From the NCBI RefSeq assembly GCF_022012445.1, contig NZ_JAKLTS010000001.1:620001-684000 (forward strand): DNA of 64,000 bases. The letters run 5' to 3'. The translations under genes and the position numbers were made by a program. Source of the stretch: Massilia sp. TS11 (GTDB lineage Bacteria; Pseudomonadota; Gammaproteobacteria; Burkholderiales; Burkholderiaceae_D). Positions 28,279-37,291 of the stretch are shown here, in pieces. Positions within the stretch are counted from its first letter, which is position 1. Each line of letters opens with the position of its first letter. The notes beneath the pieces were generated by a model. The model was given only the letters and a program-made list of their open reading frames with translations, was not told the DNA's origin and ran no database searches.

Positions 28279-30462
28279 ATGAGCATCGACATTAGCCAGT
28301 TCTTCCAGGTCTTCTTTGATGAAGCCGAGGAACTGCTGGCTGAAAAAGAAAGGCTGCTGCTGGGCGTGGACGTGGAAAATCCGGATCCCGAGGATCTGAA
28401 CGCGATTTTCCGTACGGCCCACTCGATCAAGGGCGGCGCCTCCACCTTCGGCCTGACCGATATGACCGAGGTGACCCACGTGCTGGAATCCCTGCTGGAC
28501 CGCATCCGCAAGGGCGAAATGGCGCTCACGTCAGAACACGTGGACGCCTTCCTGGCCGCCAAGGACATCCTCAAGATGCAGCTCGACGGCCACCGCAATG
28601 GCGCCGCCGTCGATCAGGACGCGGTGGCGAATGTGCGCATGATGCTGCAGGAATTGTCGGAAGGGGCGGGCACGCCGCCGGCCCACAGCAGCACCCCGTC
28701 CTTCATCGCCTCCGGCATGGAAGCGGCCGAACACCACCAGGGCGGCGCGCACCGCTACCGGATCGAGCTGCCGCAGGTGCCGCAGCGCGACATCAATGCC
28801 CTGGCCGCCGAACTCGGCCTGCTGGGCCGCATCAGCGTGATGCCCCTGCCCGAAGACCGCACGGCCCTGACCCTGACCACCAATGAGCCGCTGGACAACA
28901 TCATCGCGATCTGCTCGTTCGTGCTCAATCCCGACGACCTCAAGATCTTCGAAGCGCCGGCCCTGACGCCGGAGCAGGAAGCCAAGGAAAAAGCCGAGCG
29001 CGACCGCATCGAGAACGAGCAGGGCTATGGCTTCTTCGATCCGGTCGCCCCCGACACGGCCAAGGCCGACGCCGACAAGAGCGACGAGGAGCGCGGCTAC
29101 GGCTTCTTCCAGCCGATCGAACAGATCCGCGCCCAGGCGGCCCAGGCCGCCGCGCCGGCGGCCGCCCCCACGCCCGAGGAAGCCGAAGCGAGCAAAGCCG
29201 CGGCCGAGGCCGCCCACGAGAAGAAGGCCGCCGCCAAGGCCGCGGCCGGCAATGCCGCGCATGGCGCCGGCGCCGAGTCCTCGTCGATCCGGGTGTCGGT
29301 CGAAAAGGTCGACCAGCTGATCAACCTGGTCGGCGAACTGGTGATCACCCAGGCCATGATCGAGCAGCGCTCGGGCAGCCTCGACCCGATGGAGCATGAA
29401 CGCCTGCTGTCCTCGGTGTCCCAGCTGACGCGCAATACGCGCGACCTGCAGGAAGCCGTGATGTCGATCCGCATGATGCCGATGGACTTCGTGTTCTCGC
29501 GCTTCCCGCGCATGGTGCGCGACCTGGCCCACAAGCTGGGCAAGAAGATCGACTTCATCACGAATGGCGCCGCCACCGAACTCGACAAGGGCCTGATCGA
29601 ACGCATCGTCGATCCGCTGACCCACCTGGTGCGCAATTCGATCGACCACGGCATCGAAATGCCGGAAGTGCGGCGCGCCGCCGGCAAGAGCGAAGCCGGG
29701 CGCCTGTTCCTGTCGGCCGGCCATCAGGGTGGCAATATCATCATCGAAGTGTCCGACGATGGCGGCGGCCTGAACCGCGAGCGCATTCTCGCCAAGGCCC
29801 AGCAAAATGGCCTGCCCGTGTCCGACAGCATGAGCGACGAGGACGTCTGGCAGCTGATTTTCGCGCCCGGCTTCTCGACCGCCGAAGTGGTGACCGACGT
29901 GTCCGGCCGCGGGGTCGGCATGGACGTGGTCAAACGGAATATCGCCCAGATGGGCGGCACCGTCGACATCCGCTCGGCCAAGGGCTTCGGCACCACGATC
30001 ACGATTTCGCTGCCGCTGACCCTGGCCATCCTCGACGGCATGTCGATCCGCTGCGGCGAGGAGATCTACATCCTGCCGCTCGGCTTCGTGGTCGAGTCGC
30101 TGCAGCCGGTCAAGGACGACATCAAGGAAATCTCGGGCAAGGGCCGCGTCATCAAGGTGCGCGGCGAATACCTGCCCCTGATTCCGCTGTACCAAATGTT
30201 TGACATCACCCCGCGTTTCACCGATCCCTCGGAAGGCATCATCGTCATCCTTGAATCGGATGGACGCAAGGCCGGCCTGTTTGTGGACGAGCTCGTGGGC
30301 CAGCAGCAGGTGGTGGTCAAAAACCTGGAATCGAATTACCGCAAGGTCACGGGGATTTCCGGGGCCACCATCCTGGGCGATGGCGGCGTGTCCCTGATTC
30401 TGGATGTGTCGGCCGTGATGCGGTCCTCGCGCCAGCTCAGCGATGAAGTGATCTATTCGTAA
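28279..30462 (+). CDS. cheA: Chemotaxis histidine kinase CheA
   Basis: 727-residue kinase. An HPt domain (about 1-105) has phospho-accepting His48 in [11 protein letters not shown]; a P2-like region is at about 155-215; an Ala-rich linker contains two copies of a GYGFF.P motif; the P3 dimerisation helices start near residue 340, and P4 ATPase motifs ([31 protein letters not shown]) and a P5 CheW-like domain complete the protein. Transmits receptor state to CheY and CheB. Operon with cheY, cheW and mcp. Confidence 0.96.
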   Translation: MSIDISQFFQVFFDEAEELLAEKERLLLGVDVENPDPEDLNAIFRTAHSIKGGASTFGLTDMTEVTHVLESLLDRIRKGEMALTSEHVDAFLAAKDILKMQLDGHRNGAAVDQDAVANVRMMLQELSEGAGTPPAHSSTPSFIASGMEAAEHHQGGAHRYRIELPQVPQRDINALAAELGLLGRISVMPLPEDRTALTLTTNEPLDNIIAICSFVLNPDDLKIFEAPALTPEQEAKEKAERDRIENEQGYGFFDPVAPDTAKADADKSDEERGYGFFQPIEQIRAQAAQAAAPAAAPTPEEAEASKAAAEAAHEKKAAAKAAAGNAAHGAGAESSSIRVSVEKVDQLINLVGELVITQAMIEQRSGSLDPMEHERLLSSVSQLTRNTRDLQEAVMSIRMMPMDFVFSRFPRMVRDLAHKLGKKIDFITNGAATELDKGLIERIVDPLTHLVRNSIDHGIEMPEVRRAAGKSEAGRLFLSAGHQGGNIIIEVSDDGGGLNRERILAKAQQNGLPVSDSMSDEDVWQLIFAPGFSTAEVVTDVSGRGVGMDVVKRNIAQMGGTVDIRSAKGFGTTITISLPLTLAILDGMSIRCGEEIYILPLGFVVESLQPVKDDIKEISGKGRVIKVRGEYLPLIPLYQMFDITPRFTDPSEGIIVILESDGRKAGLFVDELVGQQQVVVKNLESNYRKVTGISGATILGDGGVSLILDVSAVMRSSRQLSDEVIYS

Positions 30463-30491
30463 GCAGAATTTTTTATAAGAAGGAAAACACT

Positions 30492-30986
30492 ATGTCCCTT
30501 AGCGCACAATCGGCCATCAAGTCCACCGACGGTCTGGGCAACGAATTCCTGGCTTTCAAGCTGGGCTCGGAAGAATACGGCATCGACATCCTCAAGGTGC
30601 AGGAGATCCGCGGCTATGAAGCCCCAACCCGCATCGCCAATGCGCCCGAGTTCATCAAGGGGGTGATCAATCTGCGCGGCATCATCATCCCGGTGGTGGA
30701 CATGCGCATCAAGTTCAACCTCGGCACCCCGACCTATGACCAGTTCACCGTCGTGATCATCCTGAACATCTCGGGCCGCGTGATCGGCATGGTGGTCGAT
30801 TCGGTGTCCGACGTGACCACCCTCACGCCCGAACAGATCAAGCCGGCCCCGGACATGGGCGCCGCCTTCGACGCCCAGTACATGATCGGCCTGGGCACGA
30901 TCGAAGAGCGGATGCTGATTCTGGTCGATATCGACAAGCTGATGTCTTCGAGCGAAATGGGCCTGGTCGACAAGCTGGCTGCCTGA
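30492..30986 (+). CDS. cheW: Chemotaxis coupling protein CheW
   Basis: 164-residue scaffold joining MCPs and CheA. Two five-stranded subdomains carry the family blocks [35 protein letters not shown] and [17 protein letters not shown] upstream of the ATG. 29 bases after cheA and 40 before the MCP gene. Confidence 0.96.
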   Translation: MSLSAQSAIKSTDGLGNEFLAFKLGSEEYGIDILKVQEIRGYEAPTRIANAPEFIKGVINLRGIIIPVVDMRIKFNLGTPTYDQFTVVIILNISGRVIGMVVDSVSDVTTLTPEQIKPAPDMGAAFDAQYMIGLGTIEERMLILVDIDKLMSSSEMGLVDKLAA

Positions 30987-31026
30987 ATCACACCGCCAAA
31001 CAACACACACAAAAGGGGAGTGGGTG

Positions 31027-32742
31027 ATGGATTTGCGTAATTTTAAGATCGGTACACGGCTGGGCATGGGCTTCGGCGCCATCCTGCTGATTCTGGTGGT
31101 GACGGTCGCGATGACGGCCTTCCTGAACTACAACAACAAAGCCACCTTGCGGAAAAACCTCGATGTCACCGGCGCCAAGCTGCTGCAGGCCTCGAACATG
31201 AAGAGCGCCATGCTGGAAACCGGCCTGGCCATGCGCAACATCGGCCTGCAGGCCGACGTCGAGCTGATGCAGAAGGAAGAGCAGAAGGTCAAGGAACAGC
31301 GCAAGAAGTACGACAGCGCGCGTGACAAGCTGCAGAGCCTGGGCCTGGACGATGGCGAGAAGAAGATTCTGGCCGATATCGCCAAGCTCGACGCCGACGT
31401 CGACGCCGCCTTCAAGGAAGCGATCGGCCAGGTGCTGGCCTTCAACTCCGAAGGCGGGGCCAAGGTCATCGCCACCCGCATCGACCCGCTCAACAACCAG
31501 ACCCTGGCGGCCCTGAACAAGCTGGTCGACATCCAGCAGGCGGCCGAGAAGGACGCCGTCGACAAATCCGTCAAGTCCGACAACCAGCTGCTGATGCTGC
31601 AGCTCGGCCTGACCCTGGCCGCCGTCGCGCTCGGCGTGGTCGGCGCCTACGCGACCACGCGCTCGATCACGCGGCCGCTGGCCGGCGCCGTCGAAGTGGC
31701 GCAGAAGGTGGCCAATGGCGATATCTCGATGAATATCTACATCGCCGGCAATGACGAGACGAGCGAACTGTTCCAGACCCTGAAGGACATGACGGGCAGC
31801 CTCGCGCGCACCGTCGGCGATGTGCGTCTGGGCACCGAGACGATCACCGTGGCCTCGCAGGAAATCGCCCAGGGCAATGCCGACCTGTCGGCGCGCACCG
31901 AATCCCAGGCCTCCTCGCTCGAAGAAACGGCGTCCTCGATGGAGGCGCTGACCTCGACCGTCAAGCAAAATGCCGACAATGCGCGCCAGGCGAATCAGCT
32001 GGCCGTGTCGGCCTCGTCGGTGGCGGAGAAGGGCGGTACCGTGGTCAGCCAGGTGGTCGAGACCATGGGCGCGATCAAGGACTCCTCGCGCAAGATCGTC
32101 GACATCATTTCCGTCATCGACGGCATCGCCTTCCAGACCAATATCCTGGCCCTGAATGCGGCCGTGGAAGCGGCGCGCGCGGGCGAGCAGGGGCGCGGCT
32201 TTGCCGTCGTCGCCGGCGAGGTGCGCAATCTGGCCCAGCGTTCGGCCAGCGCCGCCAAGGAGATCAAGGCCCTGATCGACGACTCGGTCGAGAAGGTCGA
32301 CTCCGGTTCCAAGCTCGTCGATGAAGCCGGCCAGACGATGGAACTGATCGTCACCTCGATCCGCCAGGTGGCCGACATCATGGGCGAAATCACGGCCGCG
32401 ACCGCCGAGCAGAGCGCCGGCATCGAGGAAGTCAATGCCGCCATCACCCAGATGGACGAAATGACCCAACAAAACGCAGCGCTGGTGGAAGAAGCCGCCG
32501 CCGCTGCCATGAGCATGCAGGAGCAGGCCCAGAAACTGGCCGAAGCCGTCGCCATCTTCCAGTTGGCTGACGCGCAGATGCGCCGCGCACTGCCCACCCC
32601 GGCACCGGTGGTGAAGGCAGCGCCCAAGGCGATGGCCGCGCCGCGACCCGCGATTGACAAACCGAGCGCCCCAGCCCCGGCGCCCGCAGCGAAAAAGAAA
32701 GCGGCCCCGCCGCCGAGCAACGACGACTGGGAAGAGTTCTGA
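31027..32742 (+). CDS. Methyl-accepting chemotaxis protein
   Basis: 571-residue chemoreceptor. TM1 is at about residues 11-32, a periplasmic four-helix-bundle-type sensor follows, TM2 near 190-210, then a HAMP domain and a signalling helical hairpin with the tip sequence DIISVIDGIAFQTNILALNA. Methylation-type helices have QASSLEETASSME. The Pro/Ala-rich tail ends in DDWEEF, resembling the NWETF-type pentapeptide that tethers CheR/CheB. ATG 31027 has GGGGAG at good spacing. Ligand unknown. Confidence 0.94.
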   Translation: MDLRNFKIGTRLGMGFGAILLILVVTVAMTAFLNYNNKATLRKNLDVTGAKLLQASNMKSAMLETGLAMRNIGLQADVELMQKEEQKVKEQRKKYDSARDKLQSLGLDDGEKKILADIAKLDADVDAAFKEAIGQVLAFNSEGGAKVIATRIDPLNNQTLAALNKLVDIQQAAEKDAVDKSVKSDNQLLMLQLGLTLAAVALGVVGAYATTRSITRPLAGAVEVAQKVANGDISMNIYIAGNDETSELFQTLKDMTGSLARTVGDVRLGTETITVASQEIAQGNADLSARTESQASSLEETASSMEALTSTVKQNADNARQANQLAVSASSVAEKGGTVVSQVVETMGAIKDSSRKIVDIISVIDGIAFQTNILALNAAVEAARAGEQGRGFAVVAGEVRNLAQRSASAAKEIKALIDDSVEKVDSGSKLVDEAGQTMELIVTSIRQVADIMGEITAATAEQSAGIEEVNAAITQMDEMTQQNAALVEEAAAAAMSMQEQAQKLAEAVAIFQLADAQMRRALPTPAPVVKAAPKAMAAPRPAIDKPSAPAPAPAAKKKAAPPPSNDDWEEF

Positions 32743-32750
32743 CACTCGCC

Positions 32751-32769
32751 GGCCTGGCGCCGCCAGGCC
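32751..32769 (+). other. Stem-loop between mcp and cheR
   Basis: GGCCTGGC-GCC-GCCAGGCC is a perfect 8-bp stem with a three-base loop, with no T-run. It may limit read-through or protect upstream mRNA within the operon. Confidence 0.45.
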
Positions 32770-32793
32770 GCCACTCGCGTGCACTGAAGCTTT

Positions 32794-33645
32794 ATGGATA
32801 CCGTCAAAGAATTTAATTTTACGCACCACGACTTTGAACGTGTCCGTTCGATGATCTACAAGCGGGCGGGGATTGCGCTCGCCGATAGCAAGCAGGAAAT
32901 GGTGTACAGCCGCCTGGCGCGCCGCTTGCGCGCCACCGGCATCAACTCCTTCCAGAAATACCTGGACGACCTGGAAAACGGCCGCCTCGGGGATGAATGG
33001 GAGAGTTTCACCAATGCCCTGACCACGAACCTGACCTCGTTTTTTCGCGAAGCCCACCACTTCCCCGTGCTGGCCGAGCATGTCAAACACCTGCACGAGC
33101 GCCCGATCCAGATCTGGTGCTCGGCCAGTTCCACCGGGGAGGAGCCGTATTCGATCGCGATGACCGTGTGCGAGGTGTTCAACACCTTGCACCCGCCGTG
33201 CCAGATCATCGCCACCGACATCGACACCAATGTGCTGAACACGGCCGCCAATGGGGTCTACACGATGGACCGCATCGAGAAGATGGCGCCCGAGCGCGTG
33301 CGCAAGTTCTTCCTGAAAGGGAAGGGCGAGCAGGAAGGCCTGGTGCGCGTGCGTCCGGAACTGCGCAGTCTGATCACCTTCAAGCAGCTGAACCTGCTGG
33401 CCGACAGCTGGCCCGTGCAGGGGCCGTTCGACGCCATCTTCTGCCGGAATGTGATGATTTATTTCGACAAGGGCACCCAGCGCAAGATTCTGTCGCGCTT
33501 CGTGCCCCTGATGAAACCGCATGCCCTGCTGTTTGCCGGTCATTCCGAGAACTTCTTGTATGTGTCGGACGCGCTGCGTCTGCGCGGCAAGACCGTCTAC
33601 GAGCTGGATGAGCACGCCCGTGCCCATGCCGGCCGTTCAGCGTAG
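32794..33645 (+). CDS. cheR: Chemoreceptor methyltransferase CheR
   Basis: 283-residue SAM-dependent glutamate methyltransferase acting on MCPs. An N-terminal helical domain is followed by the catalytic domain with TNLTSFFRE, WCSASSTGEEPYSIA (SAM loop), ATDIDTNVL and IFCRNVMIYFD. The upstream MCP ends with a candidate CheR-binding tail. 51 bases after mcp; weak ribosome site. Confidence 0.96.
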   Translation: MDTVKEFNFTHHDFERVRSMIYKRAGIALADSKQEMVYSRLARRLRATGINSFQKYLDDLENGRLGDEWESFTNALTTNLTSFFREAHHFPVLAEHVKHLHERPIQIWCSASSTGEEPYSIAMTVCEVFNTLHPPCQIIATDIDTNVLNTAANGVYTMDRIEKMAPERVRKFFLKGKGEQEGLVRVRPELRSLITFKQLNLLADSWPVQGPFDAIFCRNVMIYFDKGTQRKILSRFVPLMKPHALLFAGHSENFLYVSDALRLRGKTVYELDEHARAHAGRSA

Positions 33646-33656
33646 CGAGGAAGCCG

Positions 33657-34259
33657 ATGGACCAAAACAAGCAATTCGCGACCAATGTGTACTACGATCG
33701 CACTTTCGACTGCGACGCCGCCAAGATCTTGCCAGGCGAGTACTACTACACGAACAAGGACATGCTGATCGTCACCGTCCTCGGTTCCTGCGTGTCGGCC
33801 TGCATCCGCGACCGCGTCAGCGGCCTGGGCGGGATGAACCACTTCATGCTGCCCGACGGCGGCGGCGATGTGAATTCGCCGGTGTCGGCCTCGATGCGGT
33901 ATGGCACCTTCGCGATGGAGGTGCTGATCAACGACCTGCTCAAGGCCGGGGCCAAGCGCGAGAACATGGAAGCCAAGGTGTTCGGCGGCGGCGCCGTGCT
34001 GCGCGGCTTCACGGCGATCAATGTGGGCGAGCGCAATGCCGCCTTTGTGATCAATTATCTGAAAACGGAAAAGATGCGGATCGTCGCCGAGGACTTGAAC
34101 GATGTCTATCCGCGTAAAGTGTATTTCTTCCCCAGGACAGGCAAGGTGCTCGTGAAGAAACTCATGCAGACCCATAATGATACGCTGGCCAAGCGCGAAC
34201 TCGATTACGCGAGCCGGCTCAAGGTCGAACCCGTCGGCGGGGAAATCGACCTGTTCTAA
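33657..34259 (+). CDS. cheD: Chemoreceptor glutamine deamidase CheD
   Basis: 200-residue deamidase that converts receptor Gln to Glu. The catalytic Cys lies in [11 protein letters not shown] and His in GGMNHFMLP, the expected dyad; [11 protein letters not shown] follows. GAGGAAG precedes the ATG. The C-terminus GGEIDLF resembles that of the CheZ-like protein (SGDIELF), suggesting a shared docking tail. Eleven bases after cheR. Confidence 0.95.
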   Translation: MDQNKQFATNVYYDRTFDCDAAKILPGEYYYTNKDMLIVTVLGSCVSACIRDRVSGLGGMNHFMLPDGGGDVNSPVSASMRYGTFAMEVLINDLLKAGAKRENMEAKVFGGGAVLRGFTAINVGERNAAFVINYLKTEKMRIVAEDLNDVYPRKVYFFPRTGKVLVKKLMQTHNDTLAKRELDYASRLKVEPVGGEIDLF

Positions 34260-34273
34260 GAGAAGAGATTGCC

Positions 34274-35344
34274 ATGAAAATCAAGGTCCTGATCTGCGAC
34301 GATTCGGCATTGATCCGCAGTGTGATGACGGAAATTATCAGCCAGCAGCCCGACATGGAAGTGGTCGGCGTGGCCCCCGATCCGCTCGTCGCGCGCGAGC
34401 TGATCAAGCAGACCAATCCGCATGTGCTGACGCTCGACGTCGAGATGCCCAAGATGGACGGGCTCGACTTCCTCGAGAAGCTGATGCGCCTGCGCCCGAT
34501 GCCGGTGGTGATGGTGTCCTCGCTGACCGAGCGCGGTTCCGAAATCACCATGCGCGCGCTCGAACTGGGCGCGGTCGACTTCGTCACCAAGCCGAAGATT
34601 TCGATCCAGAGCGGGATGCGCGAGTATGCCGAGCTGATCGCCGATAAGATTCGCGCCGCCGCCAAGGCGCGCATCAAGCCGCGCACGATTCCCAAGCCGG
34701 GCGAGCAGGGCCACGCGCCGCTGCCGGCCCTGCGCAATCCGCTGACCTCGTCGGAAAAGCTGATCATCATCGGCGCCTCGACCGGCGGCACCGAGGCGAT
34801 CCGCGAATTCCTCATGCAGATGCCGTCCGACTGCCCGGGCATCCTGATCGCCCAGCACATGCCGGAAGGCTTCACGTCCTCGTTCGCCAAGCGCCTCGAC
34901 TCGCTTTGCAAGATTTCGGTCAGCGAAGCCAAGGGCGAGGAGCGGGTGCTGCCCGGCCACGCCTACATCGCGCCCGGCCACTCGCACCTGCAGCTGGCCC
35001 GGTCGGGCGCCAACTACATCACCCGGCTCGACCATGGCGAGCCGGTCAACCGCCACCGGCCCTCGGTCGACGTGCTGTTCCGCTCGGCGGCCCAGAACGC
35101 CGGTAAGAACGCGGTCGGGGTGATCCTGACCGGCATGGGCAAGGACGGGGCCCAGGGCATGTTGGAGATGAAGAATGCGGGGGCGTATAATTTTGCCCAG
35201 GACGAGGCGTCCAGCGTGGTCTTCGGCATGCCGCGCGAGGCCATTGCGATCGGCGCCGCCCACGAAGTCGGCGCCCTGCAGGCCTTGCCAGGGATGGTGC
35301 TCGGGTACCTGGCCCAGCACGGCAGCCGCGCCCTGCGTGTGTGA
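34274..35344 (+). CDS. cheB: Protein-glutamate methylesterase CheB
   Basis: 356-residue response regulator/methylesterase. The receiver domain has Asp9-Asp10 and phospho-Asp55 ([12 protein letters not shown]); the C-terminal esterase has the catalytic Ser in [10 protein letters not shown], His in AQHMPEGFT and Asp in [10 protein letters not shown]. Removes methyl groups from MCPs, balancing CheR. Follows cheD by 14 bases. Confidence 0.96.
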   Translation: MKIKVLICDDSALIRSVMTEIISQQPDMEVVGVAPDPLVARELIKQTNPHVLTLDVEMPKMDGLDFLEKLMRLRPMPVVMVSSLTERGSEITMRALELGAVDFVTKPKISIQSGMREYAELIADKIRAAAKARIKPRTIPKPGEQGHAPLPALRNPLTSSEKLIIIGASTGGTEAIREFLMQMPSDCPGILIAQHMPEGFTSSFAKRLDSLCKISVSEAKGEERVLPGHAYIAPGHSHLQLARSGANYITRLDHGEPVNRHRPSVDVLFRSAAQNAGKNAVGVILTGMGKDGAQGMLEMKNAGAYNFAQDEASSVVFGMPREAIAIGAAHEVGALQALPGMVLGYLAQHGSRALRV

Positions 35345-35408
35345 ACCACAATCGACAGTTTTTACAAAAAAATCCGACGCTTTTTCGCAGTAAGAAATGC
35401 TATTCTAT

Positions 35409-35426
35409 GGTCTGCTTCGGCAGACC
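35409..35426 (+). other. UUCG-loop hairpin between cheB and cheY2
   Basis: GGTCTGC-TTCG-GCAGACC is a 7-bp stem closed by the very stable UUCG tetraloop, 43 bases before the second cheY, without a T-run. Possibly an mRNA processing or stability element. Confidence 0.5.
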
Positions 35427-35468
35427 CGTTTATCACCAACCCGAGACCAAGAAACAACGGAGTAATTC

Positions 35469-35861
35469 ATGGCTGATCCAAAGATGCGCTTTTTAGTGGT
35501 AGACGATTTCTCGACGATGCGCCGCATCGTCCGGAATCTGCTCAAAGAACTGGGTTACGCCAATGTCGATGAAGCCGAAGATGGCGTGATGGCCCTGGCC
35601 AAACTGCGCAGCGAACCTTTCGATTTCGTCGTGTCCGACTGGAACATGCCGAATATGGACGGGCTGACCATGCTGCAGAATATCCGCGCCGATCCCCAGC
35701 TGGCCAAGCTGCCGGTGCTGATGGTCACGGCCGAAGCCAAGAAGGAAAACATCATCGCTGCCGCCCAGGCCGGCGCGAATGGCTATGTGGTCAAGCCCTT
35801 CACGGCCGCCACCCTCGACGAAAAGCTCAACAAGATTTTCGAAAAGCTGGGCGCAGCCTGA
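35469..35861 (+). CDS. cheY: Chemotaxis response regulator CheY (second copy)
   Basis: 130-residue receiver with Asp12-Asp13, phospho-Asp57 ([12 protein letters not shown]), Thr in [11 protein letters not shown] and Lys in VVKPFTA. This is closer to enterobacterial CheY ([20 protein letters not shown]) than the first copy and is likely the main motor-binding CheY. It has its own leader region with a UUCG hairpin and is followed by a terminator. Confidence 0.95.
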   Translation: MADPKMRFLVVDDFSTMRRIVRNLLKELGYANVDEAEDGVMALAKLRSEPFDFVVSDWNMPNMDGLTMLQNIRADPQLAKLPVLMVTAEAKKENIIAAAQAGANGYVVKPFTAATLDEKLNKIFEKLGAA

Positions 35862-35870
35862 TGCCCCCGC

Positions 35871-35897
35871 GGTGCGCCGTCCGCCGGGCGGCGCACC
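35871..35897 (+). other. GC-rich stem-loop after cheY2
   Basis: GGTGCGCCG and CGGCGCACC form a 9-bp perfect stem nine bases past the cheY2 stop, ahead of the terminator below. Confidence 0.45.
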
Positions 35898-35917
35898 AGC
35901 CCCGGCCGCGCGCCCCC

Positions 35918-35942
35918 AGACCGCCGGCGGCCTGGTCTTTTT
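35918..35942 (+). terminator. Probable terminator after cheY2
   Basis: AGACC...GGTCT stem extended by GCC/GGC and followed by five T. It would end the che transcript, although the HDOD gene begins only 12 bases later. Confidence 0.6.
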
Positions 35943-35953
35943 GATCCCCACCC

Positions 35954-37165
35954 ATGATCAACTCCAATTTCATCGTCCGCGAGCCCCTGCTCGACCCGAA
36001 ACAGCGCGTGATCGGCTACGAATTGTCGTGGCAGCAGCACGGGCGCCCGGCGCCCAGCGCGGAAGAGCTGGAAGACCTGGTCGGTTTTGTGGCGGGGGAG
36101 GTCTGCCATGAAGACCATGGCTGGCTGCTGCGCGACAAAGTCCTGTTCCTCGATGCCGTGCCGGCCATGCTCTCGCTCGATGCCCTGCATGCGCTGCCGC
36201 CCGAGCACACGGTGCTGACCCTGAAGGCGGCCGATCTGGCCCATCCCGACACCCTGGCCGCGGCCCAGGGCCTGCGCGCCGGCGGCGTCGGCATCGCCCT
36301 GCGCGACGGCGGCGACCTGTCCCATCTGGGCAAGAACCTGGCGGCCAGCTGCTCGTATATCGAAGTGCGCTTCTCGGGCGCCGATGTGGCGACCCAGGCG
36401 CGCAATTATGCGGCCGTGAAGACGGCCGGGGTGCGCGTGGTCGGACGCCCGGTCACCACCTGGGCCGATTTCGACGCCTGCGCCGCGCTTGGCCTCGACG
36501 CCTTTGTCGGCAAGCTGCACCTGACCCCGCGCCCGGGCAACCCGGTCAAGGGCATGAATCCGGCCCAGACCATCATCCTGCAGCTGATGCAGATGGTGCA
36601 GGCGAACGAAGACATCCCCAAGATCGAAGGCGTGCTCAAGCGCGACCCGGCGCTCAGCTACAAACTGCTGCGCTTCATTAACTCGGCCGGTTTCGGCGCC
36701 GCCCGCGAAATCCAGTCGCTGCGCCAGGCCATCGCCATGCTCGGCTATTCGCCGCTGTACCGCTGGCTGACCCTGCTGCTGGCCACGGCCTCGACCAGCG
36801 GCTATTCGCCGGTGCTGATGGAAACGGCGGTCGTGCGCGGCCGCCTGACCGAGCTGCTCGGCCAGCATGTGCTGGGCCGCGGCGAGGCCGAACACCTGTT
36901 CGTGGCCGGCATGTTCTCCCTGCTCGACCGCCTGCTCGGCCTGTCGATGAAGGAAGTGCTCGACACCATCCAGCTGCCCGAGGCGGTGGTGGCGGCCCTG
37001 CTCGAACGCAGCGGTAAATACGGTCCCTACCTGGCCCTGGCCGAGGCCTGCGAGCTGAATTCGGCCTTGGTCGCCTCGCTGGCGGCGGCCGTCAATATCC
37101 AGCCCGAAGAAGTCAACGCCTACCACCTGCAGGCCCTGTGCTGGGCCCAGAGCATCCAGGCCTGA
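35954..37165 (+). CDS. EAL-like/HDOD domain signalling protein
   Basis: 403-residue protein with an N-terminal degenerate EAL-type domain (IVREPLLDPKQRVIGYEL, as in the YuxH/CdgJ group, lacking the EAL catalytic motif) and a C-terminal HDOD domain (about residues 195-390; IEGVLKRDPALSYKLLRFINSAG and LRQAIAMLGY). Such proteins bind partners or c-di-GMP rather than hydrolyse it and often affect motility. It occupies the position where cheZ follows cheY in related genomes. No SD is evident. Confidence 0.85.
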   Translation: MINSNFIVREPLLDPKQRVIGYELSWQQHGRPAPSAEELEDLVGFVAGEVCHEDHGWLLRDKVLFLDAVPAMLSLDALHALPPEHTVLTLKAADLAHPDTLAAAQGLRAGGVGIALRDGGDLSHLGKNLAASCSYIEVRFSGADVATQARNYAAVKTAGVRVVGRPVTTWADFDACAALGLDAFVGKLHLTPRPGNPVKGMNPAQTIILQLMQMVQANEDIPKIEGVLKRDPALSYKLLRFINSAGFGAAREIQSLRQAIAMLGYSPLYRWLTLLLATASTSGYSPVLMETAVVRGRLTELLGQHVLGRGEAEHLFVAGMFSLLDRLLGLSMKEVLDTIQLPEAVVAALLERSGKYGPYLALAEACELNSALVASLAAAVNIQPEEVNAYHLQALCWAQSIQA

Positions 37166-37185
37166 CCCGTCTGAAAGCCTGAATT

Positions 37186-37207
37186 GGGGCCGTTTCGGCC
37201 CCTTCTT
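37186..37207 (+). terminator. Rho-independent terminator after the HDOD gene
   Basis: GGGGCCG-TTT-CGGCCCC followed by TTCTTC, 20 bases past the stop. Confidence 0.7.
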
Positions 37208-37291
37208 CGCGCCATCGCGGCGCGTCCGCTTCGCCTACCATTGTGTTAATCCCAGGCTTGGCCTGACACATTTTGGAACGAGGAGCACACC

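Noticed and set aside
30988..33627. 879-codon antisense ORF opposite mcp and cheR
   Set aside because: Despite its length it spans two real genes and has a Gly/His/Arg-rich composition with no domains.
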